Assembly: GCA_017555905.1 (NCBI GenBank)
Contig: JAFZFP010000018.1
Coordinates: 1 to 64,000, forward strand
Length of the DNA stretch: 64,000 nt
Direction: 5' to 3'
From: Alistipes sp.
GTDB taxonomy: Bacteria; Bacteroidota; Bacteroidia; Bacteroidales; Rikenellaceae
Shown here: piece after piece, positions 10,162 through 19,278 of the stretch
Numbering within the stretch: the first letter of the stretch is position 1
Layout: the number at the start of each line of letters is the position of its first letter
Position numbers and translations under genes: made by a program
Notes under the pieces: generated by a model
Told to the model about the DNA's origin: nothing
What the model saw: the letters and a program-made list of their open reading frames with translations, nothing else
The model's database searches: none

Positions 10162-10878
10162 TTATTTAAGTGCGTTGTGTAGTCTTTTAGCAACCTCCTC
10201 GTAGGTCTCGCGCACAGAGCCGAGGTCTCGACGGAAGCGATCCTTATCCATACGCTCGCCAGTAGCCTTATCCCACAAACGGCAGGTGTCGGGTGAGAGT
10301 TCGTCAGCAAGAACCAAGGAGCCGTCAGTAGTACGACCAAACTCAATCTTGAAGTCTACAACCGTGATACCAGCCTTATCATAGAGATCTATAACGAGGT
10401 TATTAATTTTTGCCGACATCTCATACAACTCCGAAAGTTCCTCATAACTCAACAGACCCAAGGCAACGGCGTGGTGGTCATTAATGAGTGGATCACCAAG
10501 GTCGCTACGACGCAAGCATAGGTCGAAAATGGTATTTTCGGGAACGATACCCTCCTCCATACCAAGACGCTTAGCCATAGAGCCAGCCACAACATTGCGC
10601 ACGATAACCTCGACTGGAAAGTGCTCAACAACACGGCACAACTGACCATCGTCATCAACACGCTCAATGAAGTGCGTGTTGATGCCGTTGTCGTTGAGAT
10701 AGCCAAGCACCATAGATGAGATATCGCAGGTGAGGCGACCCTTATTCAAGATGTTTGCTCGCTTGATGCCATAGAACGCCGTAGTGTCGTCCTTGAAGCG
10801 CACAACAACATTATCGGGGTTGTCGGTCTTAAAAATCTGCTTACTCTTACCCTCGTAGAGTAGTTCCATTTGCTTCAT
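10162..10878 (-). CDS. purC: phosphoribosylaminoimidazole-succinocarboxamide synthase (SAICAR synthetase)
   Basis: Couples CAIR with aspartate using ATP. The 238 residues are typical. MELLYEGKSKQIF and FKDDTTAFYGIKR lie in the N-terminal ATP-binding lobe; VVDFKIEFGRTTDGSLVLAD and SPDTCRLW are the family's C-terminal signatures. It lies 5 bases after purL and 8 before purF, within the operon. Confidence 0.96.
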   Translation of the reverse strand: MKQMELLYEGKSKQIFKTDNPDNVVVRFKDDTTAFYGIKRANILNKGRLTCDISSMVLGYLNDNGINTHFIERVDDDGQLCRVVEHFPVEVIVRNVVAGSMAKRLGMEEGIVPENTIFDLCLRRSDLGDPLINDHHAVALGLLSYEELSELYEMSAKINNLVIDLYDKAGITVVDFKIEFGRTTDGSLVLADELSPDTCRLWDKATGERMDKDRFRRDLGSVRETYEEVAKRLHNALK

Positions 10879-10883
10879 AGTGG

Positions 10884-13800
10884 TTACTTTTTGAGGAAGT
10901 AATTTACTGCATTAGCAAAGATATCCTGAATCTTCTGACCGTGGATATTCTTCATAAGGTCACGCTCGTAACGCTCGGTGTGGCCCATCTTACCGAGGAT
11001 CTGACCGCTTGGGTCAATGATACCCTCGATAGCAAAGCTTGAACCGTTAGGGTTGTAAGGAGCGTCGGTAGTAGGACGATTCTCAGCATCAACATACTGG
11101 AAGGCTACCTGACCATTGCGGAACAACTGCTCTGCCAACTCATCCGATACAACGAACTTACCCTCACCGTGGCTCACTGCGATTGAGTGGATATCACCAA
11201 TAGCGAACGAACTCAACCAAGGTGATGCAACGGTACCTACACGAGTCGAAACAATCTGCGAGATGTGGCGATTGATATCGTTACGGAAGAGGGTTGGAGA
11301 GGCCTTAGTCACCTTGCCCAAGCGACCGTATGGCAACAAGCCCGACTTAACCAAAGCCTGGAAACCATTACAGATACCGAGCATCAAGCCACCTCTATCC
11401 AACAAGGCGTGGATAGCATCGGCAACATCCTTATTATTCAATACGTTTGCGATGAACTTACCGCTACCATCTGGCTCATCACCAGCAGAGAAACCACCAC
11501 TAAGAGCCATAATGTGGCAGTTAGCGATATTCTCGGTCATCTCCTTGATAGAGGCGATAACATCCTCACCCGTGAGGTTCTTAAATACCGACATCACAAC
11601 CTCTGCGCCAGCGCGCTCGAACGCACGTGCAGTGTCATAGTCGCAGTTAGTACCTGGGAATACTGGCAAGTAGACTCTTACCTTCTCTACTGTCTCGCCC
11701 TGGTACTCCTTAATATTGATACGGCCATCGCTGACACGTGTTGGCTCACCGCTCTTGCCACGGTCGGCATAGACCTTAGTATATTTCTCTGTGTTAGCCT
11801 CCAACAACTCCTCCAAAGGCAAGCGTGTACCATTTACGAAGATAGCCTCCTCGTTGAGAGTCTCACCAATGAGTTCTGCATTAGGGTGGTTCAATGTACG
11901 ACGGCTCTCAACAACGATAGAACCGTATGAGTAGTTGTACAACATCTCCTCGTCGCACTCCAACGAAGCACCTACGTTGTTACCGAACGACATCTTAGCG
12001 ACTGCCTCTGCAACACCACCGAAGCCTACTGCCCAACCAGAAACGATATCGCCCTGAGCAATCTTATCGCTTACGTAGTCGAAGTTAGACTTCAACTCAT
12101 CGGTATTAGGCATATAGTTAGCCAAAGGTGTGTGGCGGATGATATAGATCTTATTACCGCCAGTCTTGAACTCTGGGCTAATAACTGTGCGAGCATCTAC
12201 AGTGGTGATACCGAATGCCATAAGCATAGGAGGCACGTTGATATCACGGAAAGTTCCACTCATAGAGTCCTTACCTCCGATAGATGGAAGGCCCAACTCA
12301 ACCTGCATCTTCAAAGCACCAAGCAATGCCGAAAGTGGCTTACCCCAAGAGGTAGCATCTGTCATACGCTCGAAGTACTCCTGGTAAGAGAATCGCATAT
12401 TCTCGTATCGAGCACCAGCGGCAACAACCTTAGCACAAGCATCGACTACAGCGTATGCTGCACCGTGGTATGGACTCCACTTAGCGATATATGGGTTATA
12501 GCCATAAGCCATAATGCTGGCAGTATTGGTAAAGCCACGACCTACAGGAAGTTTCTGAACAGAGACCTGAGTCTCGGTAGATTGTGTCTTACCACCATAA
12601 GGCATCAACACGGTAGAAGCACCAATAGTAGAGTCGAACATCTCGATAAGACCCTTCTGTGATACTACGTTGTCATCCGAAAGGTTATTCTTCATACGCT
12701 TAGTGGTTGTAGCACCCTCGATCTTGCGCTCGAAAGGATTTACGTTCTCCACACCACCGATACGAATCTTTGTATAGTGCTTAGCACCTGCCGAATCAAT
12801 GAAGTCGCGTGAAAGATCAACCACTACGTCCTTGCCCCAGAACATACGCATACGGCGAGTGTCGGTAACATCAGCAACATAGGTTACCTCGACATTCTCC
12901 TGATGGCAGAGCGACATAAAGAGCTCCATATCCTTGCGCTCGATAACCACTGACATACGCTCCTGAGACTCGCTAATAGCAAGCTCCGAATAGTTGAGAC
13001 CCTTATACTTTGTAGGTACACGGTCGAGGTAGATGTCCAAGCCGTCGGTAAGCTCACCGATAGCAACGCTGACACCACCAGCACCGAAGTCGTTCGACTT
13101 CTTAATGAGACGTGTTACATCGCCACGACGGAACAGACGAGCCAACTTACGCTCCTCAGGAGCATTACCCTTCTGTACCTCTGAGCTACACTCCTCCAAA
13201 GAACTGAGTGTATGCTCCTTAGACGAACCAGTAGCACCACCAACACCATCACGGCCTGTGCGACCACCAAGCAACAACACTACGTCGCCAGGAGCTGGGC
13301 TCTCACGACGTACATTCTCTGCCTTAACAGCACCAACAACAGCACCTACCTCCAAACGCTTAGCAACATAATCAGGGTGGTAAACCTCACGAACGTGTGT
13401 AGTTGCCAAACCAATCTGGTTACCATAACTTGAATAACCTGCAGCAGCCTTAGTAGAGATAATGCGCTGTGGCAACTTACCAGCCATAGTCTCATCCACC
13501 GGTTTGTAGATATCACCAGCACCAGTCACACGCATAGCCTGATATACGTAGCTACGGCCTGACAATGGGTCACGGATAGCGCCACCAAGACAGGTTGATG
13601 CACCACCGAATGGCTCAATCTCTGTTGGGTGGTTATGTGTCTCGTTCTTGAACTGCAACAACCAACGCTCCATAACGCCATCAACATCGACATTCACGAA
13701 GATAGAGCAAGCGTTGTTCTCCTCGCTCTGCTCCATATCATCGAGTTTGCCGTGCTTCTTGAGGTAGCGTGCGCCAATGGTAGCAAGTTCCATCAAGCAG

Positions 13801-14591
13801 AGGCTCTTATTCTCACGACCAAGTTCCGAGCGAATCTTACGCATAAGGTCGAGAGACTCCTCGAACTCTGCCTTCATAAACGAATCATCGAGAGTAATCT
13901 CCTCAATCTCGGTAGTGAAGGTAGTGTGGCGGCAGTGGTCACTCCAATAGGTATCCAAGATACGCAACTCAGTCTCCACTGGGTCGCGACCCTCCTTCTG
14001 GAAGTAATTAACTACCTCGCGCAAGTCGTCAGCATTCATAGCCAAGCCATTCTCCTTGCAGTAAGGCGCCAAATCCTCCTCCTTCATATTACGGAAGCCC
14101 TCCAACACGGCAACAGGCTTCACCTCTGCACTCTCGTTATCGCTCAACACCTCAAGATTCTTCTTGCGAGACTCTACGGCGTTGATCAAATACTTCTCGA
14201 TACGTGCCATAGCCTCAGCATCGACGCTCTGGTCGAAAATATAGAGGCGAGACGACTTAATCTTAACCTCGGCATTAGGCTCGATAAGGTGTACGCAATC
14301 GACAGCCGATGCAGCACGCTGGTCGAACTGACCAGGCAAGAACTCAACAGCCAAGTATGGCATACCACACATATCACACTCATCGGTAACAGAGTCGGTA
14401 ACGACCTCACCAAATACCGAGTAGCGACTCTTCTCCAACAACTCATCCGAGAAGCCGAAGAGGTCATAAACATTTACAAAGCGAAGATGCTCGATATTCA
14501 AGCCCAAATTGGTATTCAACTCATGGCGTAGAGTATCGGCCTCCACCTGGAATCGAGAGTATTTCTCGACATATATGCGACGATTCTTCAT
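10884..14591 (-). CDS. purL: phosphoribosylformylglycinamidine synthase, large fused PurL-PurQ form
   Basis: Converts FGAR to FGAM with ATP and glutamine. At 1235 residues this is the single-chain long form: N-terminal PurS-like domain, linker, two AIRS-type synthetase halves, and a class I glutaminase domain at about 985-1235. The glutaminase nucleophile is C1074 in GICNGFQAL, preceded by PVFPGTNCDYDTA at the domain start. FKNETHNHPTEIEPFGGA and GGKDSMSGTF mark the catalytic halves. Because PurS and PurQ are built in, no separate purQ or purS is expected. It follows purE by 37 bases. Confidence 0.97.
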   Translation of the reverse strand: MKNRRIYVEKYSRFQVEADTLRHELNTNLGLNIEHLRFVNVYDLFGFSDELLEKSRYSVFGEVVTDSVTDECDMCGMPYLAVEFLPGQFDQRAASAVDCVHLIEPNAEVKIKSSRLYIFDQSVDAEAMARIEKYLINAVESRKKNLEVLSDNESAEVKPVAVLEGFRNMKEEDLAPYCKENGLAMNADDLREVVNYFQKEGRDPVETELRILDTYWSDHCRHTTFTTEIEEITLDDSFMKAEFEESLDLMRKIRSELGRENKSLCLMELATIGARYLKKHGKLDDMEQSEENNACSIFVNVDVDGVMERWLLQFKNETHNHPTEIEPFGGASTCLGGAIRDPLSGRSYVYQAMRVTGAGDIYKPVDETMAGKLPQRIISTKAAAGYSSYGNQIGLATTHVREVYHPDYVAKRLEVGAVVGAVKAENVRRESPAPGDVVLLLGGRTGRDGVGGATGSSKEHTLSSLEECSSEVQKGNAPEERKLARLFRRGDVTRLIKKSNDFGAGGVSVAIGELTDGLDIYLDRVPTKYKGLNYSELAISESQERMSVVIERKDMELFMSLCHQENVEVTYVADVTDTRRMRMFWGKDVVVDLSRDFIDSAGAKHYTKIRIGGVENVNPFERKIEGATTTKRMKNNLSDDNVVSQKGLIEMFDSTIGASTVLMPYGGKTQSTETQVSVQKLPVGRGFTNTASIMAYGYNPYIAKWSPYHGAAYAVVDACAKVVAAGARYENMRFSYQEYFERMTDATSWGKPLSALLGALKMQVELGLPSIGGKDSMSGTFRDINVPPMLMAFGITTVDARTVISPEFKTGGNKIYIIRHTPLANYMPNTDELKSNFDYVSDKIAQGDIVSGWAVGFGGVAEAVAKMSFGNNVGASLECDEEMLYNYSYGSIVVESRRTLNHPNAELIGETLNEEAIFVNGTRLPLEELLEANTEKYTKVYADRGKSGEPTRVSDGRINIKEYQGETVEKVRVYLPVFPGTNCDYDTARAFERAGAEVVMSVFKNLTGEDVIASIKEMTENIANCHIMALSGGFSAGDEPDGSGKFIANVLNNKDVADAIHALLDRGGLMLGICNGFQALVKSGLLPYGRLGKVTKASPTLFRNDINRHISQIVSTRVGTVASPWLSSFAIGDIHSIAVSHGEGKFVVSDELAEQLFRNGQVAFQYVDAENRPTTDAPYNPNGSSFAIEGIIDPSGQILGKMGHTERYERDLMKNIHGQKIQDIFANAVNYFLKK

Positions 14592-14628
14592 AATCGTTTG
14601 GTTTATTTTTTTTCGAGATTACAACTTA

Positions 14629-15096
14629 CTACAACTCTGCCTGCAACACCTTCTCGGTCTGAGCCTTGCGGAAGGCAATCAAACGCTCCTCCAAAGCCTT
14701 GTCGGTAAGAGCGAAGATAGAGGCTGCGATAAGTGCAGCATTCTTAGCACCATTGATGGCTGTAGTTGATACTGGAATACCACCAGGCATCTGAACAATT
14801 GAGAGCAAAGAGTCCATACCGCCCAAAGCCGAGGTCTTGATAGGCACACCAATAACCGGAACTGTAGTCAATGCTGCAGTAACACCTGCAACGTGCGCTG
14901 CACCACCTGCACCAGCAATGATAGCACCAATACCGCGCTCACGTGCTGACTCAGCATACTCAACCATAAGATGTGGGGTACGGTGTGCGCTAATAACTCG
15001 CTTCTCATACTCGATACCCAACTCCTCCAATGTCTCGACTGCGGCCTTCATTACATCCCAGTCGCTGGTAGAACCCATTATAACTGCTACTTTCAT
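14629..15096 (-). CDS. purE: 5-(carboxyamino)imidazole ribonucleotide mutase (PurE)
   Basis: Produces CAIR. The 155 residues contain [11 protein letters not shown] at the start, SAHRTP (about 40-45) and [11 protein letters not shown], then [10 protein letters not shown]. These look like class I PurE, which normally needs PurK to make N5-CAIR; no purK is in this window. It is the first recognised gene of the purine operon, preceded by a 270-base leader with a small ORF and a hairpin. Class II AIR carboxylase activity cannot be wholly excluded from sequence alone. Confidence 0.94.
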   Translation of the reverse strand: MKVAVIMGSTSDWDVMKAAVETLEELGIEYEKRVISAHRTPHLMVEYAESARERGIGAIIAGAGGAAHVAGVTAALTTVPVIGVPIKTSALGGMDSLLSIVQMPGGIPVSTTAINGAKNAALIAASIFALTDKALEERLIAFRKAQTEKVLQAEL

Positions 15097-15163
15097 AACT
15101 TAAAATATTTTATATTTTCGAATTTAATTTTACTCTTAAAAACTACCCATTATCAAAAGGAAC

Positions 15164-15192
15164 GACCGCCAACACTCTAAGTATCAGCGGTC
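15164..15192 (-). promoter_or_regulatory. leader hairpin upstream of purE (possible attenuator or weak terminator)
   Basis: On the minus strand a 6-bp GACCGC/GCGGTC stem (extendable by a T-G pair) with a partly paired loop is followed by GTTCCTTTTG. It lies just after the stop of the 54-codon ORF and about 70 bases before the purE ATG. Position suggests control of read-through into the pur operon, but stem and U-tract are both modest. Confidence 0.35.
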
Positions 15193-15198
15193 TAACCT

Positions 15199-15363
15199 CT
15201 ATATATCGTATTTTTCACAGCACTGTTTACCCACACCATAAGCGCCCAACATCTGAATTGCTCGTCCGTTGTTGGCATCAAGCATCTCAACCGTCACAGT
15301 TGCTCTTGTATGTCGCGTATTACACAACGCCTTTGGGTTGGGAATTACAATACTATTATTCAT
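15199..15363 (-). CDS. putative 54-residue leader protein upstream of the purine operon
   Basis: An ATG-to-TAG ORF of 54 codons fills most of the gap between the -7 box at 15368-15375 and purE. The product starts MNNSIVIPNPK, has a central VTVEMLDANNGRAIQMLG stretch and ends GVGKQCCEKYDI with a Cys-Cys pair. I do not recognise a family. The ATG is only 4 bases after the -7 box, so the mRNA would be essentially leaderless. It could be a real small protein, a regulatory leader peptide for the purine genes, or chance. The sensible amino-acid mix (A/G/V/T-rich, with charged residues) and the snug fit between promoter and hairpin favour translation, but this is inference. Confidence 0.5.
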   Translation of the reverse strand: MNNSIVIPNPKALCNTRHTRATVTVEMLDANNGRAIQMLGAYGVGKQCCEKYDI

Positions 15364-15367
15364 ACGA

Positions 15368-15375
15368 CAAAGATA
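15368..15375 (-). promoter_or_regulatory. -7 promoter box for the purine operon and its leader ORF
   Basis: TATCTTTG on the minus strand matches TAnnTTTG exactly, with an A/T-rich stretch near 15391-15398 where -33 should be. It is the only good promoter I see upstream of purE, so the whole ten-gene operon probably starts here. Confidence 0.7.
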
Positions 15376-15433
15376 GTATTTATTTCCCGATTAAAAAATA
15401 GCCTATTCCACTTTTTTCAACTTTTTTTCAACA

Positions 15434-16000
15434 TTATTTTTGGACACATCGGCGCCATCTCATATAGCCCACTACTGCCAAGATGCAGTAAACTGCATAG
15501 AGCAAGGCTGTAAGCGGTATCTCTTTGTAGAGATATAGACCAACACTGATGAGATCCACCACAAGCCAAACAAGCCACTGTTCTACCAACTTACGTGAAA
15601 GCATCCACATAGCAACGACACTCAATGCAGTGGACATAGAGTCAAAAAATGGAACTCTACTATCGGTAAACTCTGTAAGGACAAAATATATGGCAACGTG
15701 CAACACGACATAGGTGGCAACAAGAGGTAATACCCACTTCGTTGGGGTATGCTGTATCTCGATCTCTACCCTATCGCCCTTTTTGCGCTTCCAGACCATC
15801 AAACCATAGAGACCAGCCAGCACATAATAGAGTTGCATTGCAGCATCGGCATATATTCCCGAATTGAGGTATAGCAAGCCGTGAACCATAGGCATAATAG
15901 CGCCCACAACCCAAACCCAAATATTGGCTTTATACTCCAACCACAAATAGAGAAATCCGAGCGTTGTACCTACGATTTGAAGCAACAATTTTAATTCCAT
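15434..16000 (-). CDS. pnuT: PnuC-family transporter, probable thiamine uptake (PnuT)
   Basis: A 188-residue inner-membrane protein with about six to seven hydrophobic helices, matching the PnuC/NMN transporter family (PF04973). It starts 18 bases after the TonB receptor gene under the same TPP riboswitch. In Bacteroidota such riboswitch-linked PnuC relatives have been assigned to thiamine (PnuT), so thiamine rather than nicotinamide riboside is the likely substrate. No thiamine pyrophosphokinase follows here, although one often completes this unit in relatives. Family assignment is firm; substrate is inferred from the riboswitch and the neighbour. Confidence 0.86.
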   Translation of the reverse strand: MELKLLLQIVGTTLGFLYLWLEYKANIWVWVVGAIMPMVHGLLYLNSGIYADAAMQLYYVLAGLYGLMVWKRKKGDRVEIEIQHTPTKWVLPLVATYVVLHVAIYFVLTEFTDSRVPFFDSMSTALSVVAMWMLSRKLVEQWLVWLVVDLISVGLYLYKEIPLTALLYAVYCILAVVGYMRWRRCVQK

Positions 16001-16018
16001 ATATTTTTGTCTATCGGT

Positions 16019-18262
16019 TTAAAAATTTATAGTGATATTCGTAAGCGCATTGATTGGGGCCTGAGGGAAATAGAAAGCCTCATCGTAGCGCTCACCATCC
16101 CACATATAAGAGTAGCCATAACCGTTTGACTCATACAATGTTGAGAACAGGTTATTCACCGCCACTCCAAAGCGCACAGAGCGATTATCCTTCAACATTA
16201 GCGTATATGCCACATCAAGATTAGTCACACAGTAAGCATCGAGCGACAAAGCCTCCACTTCGTTATTGGTAAAATATTGTTTACCAACATATTGAGTATG
16301 CCACAATAGAGAGAATCCCTTGAAGTGGAAATCGGCAATCAGCGACCATAGGACAGAGGGCGAATAGGAGATTGTTTTTGTACCGAGATTTTGACCATAG
16401 GTTGGACTATCCTTCAACTGGTCCACATAGTCCAAAATCTTATTCTGCGACAGGGTGGCATTGGCCGACAAAGTGAGCCACTTCGTACTCTTCCACGAGG
16501 CCATCAACTCCACTCCACGACGATAACTTCTATCGACATTTACATTGAGCGCATCATCACCATCGTTTACCATACCCGTAGCAACAAGTTGGTTACGGTA
16601 GTACATATAGTAGAGATTGACACCGAGGGTCAGACGTGGCGCAATATAGTTGTAGCCCAACTCGAAATCAACAAGTCGCTCGGGGCTTGGATAGCCATCA
16701 TCGGAGAACATATAGCGGTCCGTAAAGTCAGAGCGCGTAGGCTCGCGGTGGGCCATAGCAACCGACGCAAAAACATTATGGCGATGGTGTATATAACTGA
16801 TACCCAGACGGGGATTAAAGAACGGATACTTCACATCTACATCGATAGGTTGCATATATACCCCCTCATCGCCCCAAATCGAATTATCGTTTGTTCCCCA
16901 AGCCTTGTAGCCAACATAGCGGAACTGCAAGTCGCTAAAGAGGTGTAGTTCGTTATCCACAAAACCCTTGAATAGAGTCCAATCGGCACGTGCAAAGATA
17001 TTAGCATCGTGCTTCACAACATCGTTTTCGTACCACTTACCAGCAACGTCGTTCGCAGCAAGACCATCCACCCACGACAACGTACCCCAGTGTGGCGAAG
17101 TGTAGTAGCTCCACGAGCCACCAAACGTAAGGTCGAGGGAGCGAGTACGATAGTTAGCCGAGAGGTTCGCTCCGCCAATGTGGGTGCGCATAATCTTATG
17201 GCGAATCAAATCCGCCTGCTCCTTATCAGTAGTAAGATTGGTATAACCAGCCAACCACGCATCATCCTTGTACTGGTTGTAATAGCCATAGCCATAGGTG
17301 TAGAATAGCGTCGAATTTAACCTCCACTTAGAGTTGAATTGGTGGTCGATAACAAGTTGATTATTAATCTGAAGATAGTTATCGGTCTGGTCATCGTAAT
17401 AATCTACGTGAGTACCATCAGCCAAGACAAACGGACCATCCGAAGTAACATACTGACCTGAGTCGTGATAACGTCTGCCATAGAGTGCCATCGCCTCCTT
17501 CGACGCTCCGTTATAGGTGAGATAGGTCTTTGCCGAGCCACCAAACGAGAGCAACTTAACCTTGGTATTCGAGCCATAGTAACCCGCCTGAGCCATATAA
17601 CTCTTTAGGTCGGTAGCACCACGCTCGATATATCCATCTGAGCCGATATGTGTTATGCGAGCATCAACCACCCAGTGGTCACGCATAAGGCCTGACGAGA
17701 GGTGAAGAGCCTGCTTATTGGTGTTGTACGAGCCATAGGATAGCACGGCAGAACCCTTGAACTCAGGCGAGAGAGCATCAGTAGTCATCGACACTGCACC
17801 TCCAAAAGCACCAGAGCCATTGGTCGAAACACCTGCACCACGCTGCACCTGCACACTACCCACCGACGATATTAGGTCGGGGGTATCATACCAATACATC
17901 GAGTGCGAATCGGGGTTATTCATCGCCACGCCATTGATGGTAACATTTATTCGAGTAGCATCCGTGCCTCGAAGACGTATGGATGTAGCACCAATGCCTA
18001 TACCCGTCTCGTTAGTTGCTATGAGCGAGGGAGTTAAAGCAAGTGCTGAGGGTAGGTCATTACCATAACTCGAGCGCACGAGTTCTTCGCGCGAGAGGTT
18101 ATCCTGAGCCACAGGCGTAGTGCGCTTGGCATAGGTAGTAACAACCTCTACGGTCTCAACTTCGTAGACCTTAGTAGTATCAACTTTTGGATAATAATCT
18201 TGTGCTTCGACCGCAGTCATTGCCGCACAGAGCAACAGTGTAAAAATAAAAAACCTTTTCAT
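16019..18262 (-). CDS. TonB-dependent outer-membrane receptor, probable thiamine receptor
   Basis: Outer-membrane active-transport receptor of 747 residues. A signal peptide of about 20 residues (ending VEA before QDYY) is followed by a TonB-box-like VETVEVVTTY near 35-44, a plug domain at about 50-155 with IRLRGTDATRINVTINGV, and a long beta-barrel ending in a terminal aromatic (TNITINF). There is no N-terminal CarboxypepD_reg-like extension, so it is not a SusC-type receptor. The TPP riboswitch in its leader and the adjacent PnuT-like permease imply import of thiamine or its phosphates, repressed when TPP is plentiful. Confidence 0.92.
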   Translation of the reverse strand: MKRFFIFTLLLCAAMTAVEAQDYYPKVDTTKVYEVETVEVVTTYAKRTTPVAQDNLSREELVRSSYGNDLPSALALTPSLIATNETGIGIGATSIRLRGTDATRINVTINGVAMNNPDSHSMYWYDTPDLISSVGSVQVQRGAGVSTNGSGAFGGAVSMTTDALSPEFKGSAVLSYGSYNTNKQALHLSSGLMRDHWVVDARITHIGSDGYIERGATDLKSYMAQAGYYGSNTKVKLLSFGGSAKTYLTYNGASKEAMALYGRRYHDSGQYVTSDGPFVLADGTHVDYYDDQTDNYLQINNQLVIDHQFNSKWRLNSTLFYTYGYGYYNQYKDDAWLAGYTNLTTDKEQADLIRHKIMRTHIGGANLSANYRTRSLDLTFGGSWSYYTSPHWGTLSWVDGLAANDVAGKWYENDVVKHDANIFARADWTLFKGFVDNELHLFSDLQFRYVGYKAWGTNDNSIWGDEGVYMQPIDVDVKYPFFNPRLGISYIHHRHNVFASVAMAHREPTRSDFTDRYMFSDDGYPSPERLVDFELGYNYIAPRLTLGVNLYYMYYRNQLVATGMVNDGDDALNVNVDRSYRRGVELMASWKSTKWLTLSANATLSQNKILDYVDQLKDSPTYGQNLGTKTISYSPSVLWSLIADFHFKGFSLLWHTQYVGKQYFTNNEVEALSLDAYCVTNLDVAYTLMLKDNRSVRFGVAVNNLFSTLYESNGYGYSYMWDGERYDEAFYFPQAPINALTNITINF

Positions 18263-18302
18263 ACTTTTTTAAATTAAGTTGAAAAGGGGCTCTATAAGAT
18301 AT

Positions 18303-18422
18303 GTCCAATCCTGGTCTCGGCATTACCCGTATCCAGTACGATGGGTGTAATCTCAGCCAACTCAGGTTATAAACTTCACACCGCGCGCTTGTGTCGTCTG
18401 CTCCCCCTTGTCAGCACCCCTT
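18303..18422 (-). promoter_or_regulatory. TPP (THI-box) riboswitch
   Basis: Reading the minus strand, the conserved core appears in order: AAGGGGTGCT, a long P3 arm of about 55 bases, GGCTGAGATTACACCC, then CTGGATACGGGTAATGCC and CCAGGATTGG. GGGGT pairs with ACCC to form P2, and CTGAGA is the pyrimidine-sensing J3-2. It sits between a -7 box and the TonB receptor ATG at 18262, so it controls receptor plus PnuT. No strong intrinsic terminator follows, so control is probably at translation initiation. Confidence 0.92.
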
Positions 18423-18429
18423 GATGGTG

Positions 18430-18437
18430 CAAATATA
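18430..18437 (-). promoter_or_regulatory. -7 promoter box for the thiamine uptake operon
   Basis: Minus-strand TATATTTG lies directly upstream of the riboswitch. Transcription would begin around 18425, just before the first riboswitch helix, which fits well. Confidence 0.75.
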
Positions 18438-18476
18438 GTAAAAATTTTGCTTCCACACCCACATATTAATAAAAAA

Positions 18477-18507
18477 AATGCCGACAACACACTTTGTCAT
18501 CGGCATT
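18477..18507 (-). terminator. intrinsic terminator after rlmB
   Basis: Minus-strand stem AATGCCGA/TCGGCATT, extendable by partial pairing in the loop, is followed by a run of eight T. It ends the rpe-ABC-F-rlmB transcript just before the riboswitch promoter. Confidence 0.85.
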
Positions 18508-18528
18508 ATATATATAAGGTATAACCCA

Positions 18529-19266
18529 CTACTCGGCATCACCAATACGCTGGCGTACCACCTCGAATAGCATAATTGCTGCTGCGGCAGATACGTTCAA
18601 CGACTCGGTACGGCCAATCAATGGAATAGCAAGTTGCTCGTCACACATCTTCAAAACCTCCTTAGAGATACCCTTGTCCTCTGCACCCATAACGATAACC
18701 GTAGGTTTACGAAGGTCGGCATCGTAGAGCAACTTCGTACTCTTCTCCGTAGCAGCAACAACCTGAAATCCCTCGGTCTGAAGAGCCTTCAACGTATTGC
18801 GAATAGAGCCTACACGACACACAGGGATATTCTGCAACGCACCAGCCGACGAGCGGATGGCGTCACCATTCACTGGAGCAGAGTTCTTCAACGGAGTGAT
18901 GAGGCCGTGAGCGCCAGCACACTCAGCCGAGCGTGCAATACCACCGAAGTTACGCACATCGGTAACACCGTCGAAGACCACGATAAGTGGAGTCTCATCC
19001 TCGGGCACACGCTCCAAGATATCATTCAACTCGACATACTCAATAGCAGCAATCTGAGCCACTACGCCCTGGTGATTACCACGAGTAAGGCGGTTAAGTT
19101 TTTCGATAGGCACTTCCTGCCAACGCAAATGGTGGCGTGCCATAAGGTCCTTCAAGTCGTTCATCAACTGGCCATCAGCACCCTTCTTTACATATATTCG
19201 TTCAATCTGCTTGCGAGCCTCAATAGCCTCAGCAACGGGACGAATACCAAAAATAATGTTCTCCAT
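18529..19266 (-). CDS. rlmB: 23S rRNA (guanosine-2'-O)-methyltransferase, TrmH/SpoU family
   Basis: SPOUT-class 2'-O-methyltransferase of 245 residues, most like RlmB, which methylates G2251 of 23S rRNA. An N-terminal substrate-binding domain (about 1-75, IIFGIRPVAEAIEA) precedes the SpoU domain with VFDGVTDVRNFGGIARSA (about 98-115), VMGAEDKGIS and the C-terminal knot NVSAAAAIMLFEVVRQR. It is third in an operon with rpe and an ABC-F ATPase, 12 bases after the latter. The exact target nucleotide is assigned by family resemblance. Confidence 0.9.
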   Translation of the reverse strand: MENIIFGIRPVAEAIEARKQIERIYVKKGADGQLMNDLKDLMARHHLRWQEVPIEKLNRLTRGNHQGVVAQIAAIEYVELNDILERVPEDETPLIVVFDGVTDVRNFGGIARSAECAGAHGLITPLKNSAPVNGDAIRSSAGALQNIPVCRVGSIRNTLKALQTEGFQVVAATEKSTKLLYDADLRKPTVIVMGAEDKGISKEVLKMCDEQLAIPLIGRTESLNVSAAAAIMLFEVVRQRIGDAE

Positions 19267-19278
19267 ATTCTCTTTATT

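Noticed and set aside
13629-14531. 300-codon antisense ORF opposite purL and similar long ORFs opposite ppdK and purH
   Set aside because: They are shadows caused by codon bias in the real genes; no domain, promoter or start signal supports them.
15097-15363. Purine, PRPP or ZTP riboswitch in the pur leader
   Set aside because: I could not find the conserved cores of these classes on the minus strand; only a small ORF and a hairpin are visible.
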